Position numbers and translations under genes: made by a program. This document shows positions 7,592-10,135 of a DNA stretch of 10,135 nucleotides, piece by piece. Every line of letters starts with the position of its first letter. The stretch's first letter is position 1. Source of the DNA: Physocladia obscura (taxonomy: Eukaryota; Chytridiomycota; Chytridiomycetes; Chytridiales; Chytriomycetaceae); NCBI GenBank assembly GCA_027596945.1, contig JADGJH010001409.1:1-10135 (forward strand), given 5' to 3'. The notes under the pieces are model-generated. The model ran no database searches. It had not been told where the DNA came from and saw only the letters and a program-made list of their open reading frames with translations.

Positions 7592-8091
7592 TACAAAAAT
7601 TTTGAATAATTGGTGTTTTCCACAAAATTTCGTGAAATTCAGAGACACTTTCTGAAGCTGTATGCATCCTTTTCACGAATTTGCGTATCCAAACCGGAAT
7701 AGATTTTTATCAAAAAGTGTACCTCATTACTCAACAAGAAATTCTCTGCATGCGAATGGTAGGAACAGCAATTTTTTTTTAACCATCGGATAATTTCAAA
7801 TCAGTTTTGATTTATTGTTTATTAGCGAGTGAAGGTACACTTATTACCTCATATTCTTATCGGCTTTCGTTTTTTATTATGCGTTAAAGGAGTTATTGAA
7901 TCCTATTCGTTTTTCGGACGAGCTCAAACGGAAGCAGAAACTACGACTAATTCCTAGAAATCAACTAACCAAATTAAACTGAGCAATCAAAAACTAAACC
8001 AAACTTTTGATTGAAAAACTGACAGATCGTTGAAAAATATTTTTTTTATGCTTATTTCAACACTTTCAAAAACTTACCAATTAACTGTTCC
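7592..8091. promoter_or_regulatory. Divergent intergenic region between CoA ligase and bZIP genes
   Basis: This 500-bp AT-rich gap separates two genes transcribed away from each other, so it holds both promoters. No coding exon is evident apart from the small upstream ORF at 8048. It contains T/A runs (T10 near 7771-7780, T8 near 8040-8047), an inverted repeat at 7984-8013, and a second shorter one (GTTGAAA 8029-8035, TTTCAAC 8055-8061) within the likely leader of the bZIP gene. No clear TATA box is placed consistently for either gene. Confidence 0.5.
7984..8013. repeat. Perfect 9-bp inverted repeat upstream of the bZIP gene
   Basis: CAATCAAAA (7984-7992) and TTTTGATTG (8005-8013) are perfect inverted copies separated by 12 bp, starting 108 bp before the bZIP ATG. 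The spacing of about two helical turns centre-to-centre would suit a dimeric regulator; alternatively it forms a hairpin in the 5' leader. Confidence 0.6.
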
Positions 8092-8095
8092 ATGA
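8048..8095 (+). CDS. Upstream ORF, 15 codons, stop overlaps the bZIP start
   Basis: ATG at 8048 opens a 15-codon frame (MLISTLSKTYQLTVP) ending with TGA at 8093-8095. The main ATG is 8092-8094, so the two share the ATGA tetranucleotide. Upstream ORFs are a known device for translational control of fungal bZIP regulators (GCN4/cpc-1 type). Whether the transcript includes this ORF is not known, as the transcription start cannot be seen. The peptide shows no domain. Confidence 0.4.
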   Translation: MLISTLSKTYQLTVP

Positions 8096-9377
8096 GTGAA
8101 ATTCCACTGCCACAAGGCACCACACGATATAACTCACACAGCAACCGCGGACGTAAAAAGTTAGTAACTTTGTCCGCAGAAGAACGCAGTCAGCAGATGC
8201 GCGAAGCTCAGCGGTAACAAAAATCCAACATTATTAATGCAATCATTAAGTTATCAATAGTGCATTACGGGCTCGCAAAAAAGATTATCTTGAAGATTTA
8301 GAGCAGGAAGAGACTAAACTCATTCTCGAAAACGTACTTCTCAAGCAGCAAGTCCAAACGCTATTGACTGCAGTTCCGACGACAATGAATGAAGTTCCTT
8401 GCTTGAATCAAAATTGCGAAGTGTTGATTCAAGCTTTGCAAATGCAAGTCTCGAATTTAAAGCTGGCGTTGATTAATAACGCTTCAATTTCAAATGCTTC
8501 GACTGGGAAAAGTGCTTTTATTGGTTCAAACACGTATTTTGGATTACCTGAGCCGGATCATGGTGGTATCTCAGACTGGATAATTGACACTGGAGATGAA
8601 ATGACTACCTTAGAATCTGAAAGCAAACGAAGCTGGCCATGTGCTGAAGAACTCTACGGGCCTATTGAAATTGAGCCATTCAAATCAAGAATATTGGCAC
8701 TGGAACCGTTTCGAAATCATCCAAAAATTGCGAACAGAATCTTTGATTTGTTAATGGTGTACTTTTGTTTTCATTAACTGTAATAACTTTAAATTAATTT
8801 TAATCATTTGCAGAGAATAGCAAAGACAACAGAAACCAGGAGCGCTAGAAGTTTACTGCTCAAAATTATTCGAGAACATTTACGTCTTGTTGACAGATGT
8901 GGGATCATTGGACGTGTTCAAGTGATTGAAATTATGGCTGAATATAGGTTAAAGTATGCAAAGCATGCTCAACACTGGCACAAAATGTGCGCCTTCTCCG
9001 AATACAAACCGAAACAAAATCCATTGCTCCGCGAAAACATTCCACCGCGAGTAGTTGCATTCCGTGATGCGCTGAAATCAATTCCATCGTTTGCAGAATG
9101 CCAAGACACAATTGATAACATGTGCGATTTTTGGGTTGCAGATTATGAGTACAATCCACAAGAGTTTTTCAATCTCAATTATATGGTTCATTCATTAATA
9201 ATTGCTTGTACAAATATTGAGGATCAAAGACGGTTTTGGTTTGCATTTTATATTGTACGGCAAAGCAGACATCACGAAATGGTATGTTTAAAATCCAAAA
9301 CATCTTTCTTTGTTGAATTTATATGATTCTTCTTTTAGGATGAACTCATAGCTGAAGCGGAAGCCGTTACAATTTAA
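8092..9377 (+). CDS. bZIP transcription factor-like protein with atypical basic region, four exons
   Basis: Probable sequence-specific, dimeric nuclear regulator. Exons: 8092-8213, 8261-8756, 8814-9281 and 9339-9377. Introns are 47, 57 and 57 bp (GTAACA...AATAG, GTGTAC...TTGCAG, GTATGT...TTTTAG), and phases match to give 374 residues. The first join restores the basic region (about 31-49, EAQRALRARKK), followed by a leucine heptad L54, L61, L68, L75. In Pap1-type factors the signature is N-x7-R; here Arg44 is kept but the Asn position is Met36. Residues 19-23 (RGRKK) could add nuclear targeting. The C-terminal half (about 200-374) is Trp/Phe/Tyr-rich and helical-looking, ending in an acidic tail (DELIAEAEA). 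It may correspond to the C-terminal domain found in many fungal bZIP proteins (DUF3425-like), but I cannot confirm that. It diverges from the CoA ligase and is preceded by an upstream ORF, hinting at translational control. Confidence 0.88.
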
Positions 9378-9749
9378 AAAACGAAATGAGCTTGTTGCGT
9401 TAAATTTTGAAAATACAATTATTTTGGTACTTTGTTCAGTATCAAAAGTAAATGAAAAAAATACAGCCAATACCGGAAGGTTTACGTTTTGTTTTGTGGT
9501 CATTATATTGACTGTATTGTAAATGTATGTATATAAGTTTACCCTGACGTGAGTTGTTGCACAACTACATTCTGTACTTAGTCAAAAAAAATTATTACCA
9601 TAATTTTTGCAAGCACCAATATTGGAGCACAGGCATCTTATATTTTGTCAGATAATAGAATCACGACCAAACTTGTTTGTTTGAGTTCCTAATCAATAAG
9701 AGTAAACATATATGCGTTGGTTTTACAAGCTTAAAACTATAAAATATAA
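9378..9749. other. 3' flank of the bZIP gene, AT-rich
   Basis: No credible coding frame. The segment 9515-9537 (GTAAATGTATGTATATAAG) matches fungal TATGTA/TATATA-type 3'-end efficiency elements and sits about 140 nt past the stop, so it probably marks the bZIP mRNA 3' end. The same bases could be read as a TATA box (9530-9537), with TGACGT (9545-9550) and the inverted repeat AGTTGT/ACAACT (9552-9566) just beyond. Confidence 0.4.
9587..9608. repeat. AT-rich perfect inverted repeat, 9-bp arms
   Basis: AAAAATTAT (9587-9595) and ATAATTTTT (9600-9608) are perfect inverted copies with a four-base spacer, about 210 bp after the bZIP stop. It could form a weak hairpin. Composition alone may explain it. 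Confidence 0.5.
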
Positions 9750-10025
9750 GTCTCAGACCTTTTAGCTACAAATTTGATTGACTTTGAACCTACATTGAAA
9801 CAGAAGCCACTGGGATTAAAACACAAGCTGATAAGAAACAGCTGTCTTCTTAACAGTGTCACATGTGGACTTCTTGGAATCCAACTCGTCCTTTCTCCAG
9901 AAATTTTGGAGATCTCCTTGGCTTGTTCTGCCACAAGAGAAAATCATATCCTATTATTTGTGAATAGCATTATGCTCACAAATAATAGGTACCTTATACT
10001 ACATCTCTTTATTTACTTTATTTGA
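9750..10025 (+). CDS. Doubtful open frame, possible exon or transposon relic
   Basis: A 91-codon stop-free frame (GTC at 9750 to TGA at 10023-10025) lacks an early ATG but follows an AG (TATAAG at 9745-9750). It contains LKQKPLGLKHK and, about 50 residues later, ENHILLFVNS. This order loosely recalls the KP-x-G-x-K and HI-x-F-DN blocks of piggyBac-type transposases, but the catalytic Asp is absent. The last third becomes hydrophobic and AT-driven. AATAAA at 10037-10042 follows the stop. It could be a relic, an exon of a gene continuing rightward, or chance. Confidence 0.15.
   Translation, partial: VSDLLATNLIDFEPTLKQKPLGLKHKLIRNSCLLNSVTCGLLGIQLVLSPEILEISLACSATRENHILLFVNSIMLTNNRYLILHLFIYFI
9950..9989. 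repeat. 40-bp near-palindrome with perfect 14-bp arms
   Basis: CCTATTATTTGTGA (9950-9963) and TCACAAATAATAGG (9976-9989) are exact inverted copies. The 12-bp spacer itself contains GCAT-T-ATGC, so the stem can continue after a three-base bulge. A perfect 10-bp palindrome, GGAGATCTCC, lies 33 bp to the left (9908-9917). Confidence 0.85.
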
Positions 10026-10135
10026 GTTATATCTTTAATAAACAGCATTCTAAATAATTATTTTTCACTGATATGGTGACAAATCAATACTTATCCACAT
10101 TTTTCAAATTTCAAATTCTGTTCTGGAAAATTCTT
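10026..10135. other. Right edge, AT-rich, nothing identified
   Basis: The last 110 bp hold an AATAAA at 10037-10042 and AT-rich sequence with short repeats of TTTCAAATT. I see no coding frame, RNA gene or clear signal. Confidence 0.5.

Noticed and set aside
8161..8167. TTAGTAA, a Yap1/Pap1-type site, inside bZIP exon 1
   Set aside because: A 7-mer within coding sequence is expected by chance; no second copy or promoter position supports it.
2827..9377. A metabolic gene cluster joining kinase, ligase and bZIP
   Set aside because: The reactions are unrelated and no biosynthetic core or transporter is present; adjacency appears incidental.
9530..9550. TATATAAG followed by TGACGT as a promoter for a rightward gene
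   Set aside because: More simply read as fungal 3'-end elements of the bZIP gene, and no convincing gene follows.

Overview
The window looks like nuclear DNA of an AT-rich fungus. Coding sequences are broken by many short introns of about 47-71 bp with GT...AG ends and CTAAC/CTAAAAC/CTGAAC-like branch sites. Intergenic gaps are short, and one protein is a bZIP factor of broadly Pap1-like layout. An early-diverging lineage such as a chytrid is my best guess, but that placement is inference only. I see no prokaryotic signals, rRNA, tRNA or CRISPR.

Layout, left to right: (a) 1-239, AT-rich 3' flank; (b) 240-2318, minus strand, one uninterrupted exon for a 692-residue, largely disordered protein with poly-Gln, poly-Gly/Ser and Pro-rich tracts; (c) 2319-2826, intergenic; (d) 2827-4228, minus strand, adenosine kinase in three exons, whose first exon adds a basic, Ser-rich extension in front of the usual N-terminus; (e) 4229-4328, a roughly 100-bp divergent promoter region; (f) 4329-5348, plus strand, a Ser/Pro/Lys-rich gene I do not recognise, carrying an internal 78-bp tandem duplication and two apparent reading-frame changes; (g) 5539-7591, minus strand, an eight-exon acyl-CoA synthetase of the 4-coumarate:CoA ligase type (548 residues) ending in Ala-Lys-Leu, a peroxisomal PTS1 tripeptide; (h) 7592-8091, divergent intergenic region with inverted repeats and a 15-codon upstream ORF; (i) 8092-9377, plus strand, a four-exon bZIP protein (374 residues) in which the invariant DNA-contacting Asn is Met; (j) 9378-10135, AT-rich flank with several perfect inverted repeats and one doubtful open frame.

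The genes do not form an evident pathway. Adenosine kinase (purine salvage/methyl cycle) and the CoA ligase (aromatic or fatty acid activation, probably peroxisomal) are ordinary metabolic genes. The more unusual items are the kinase's alternative N-terminus, the duplicated and frame-shifted gene in the middle, and the bZIP gene with its start-overlapping upstream ORF and non-canonical basic region. All exon joins were derived by hand from phase, splice dinucleotides and family conservation.
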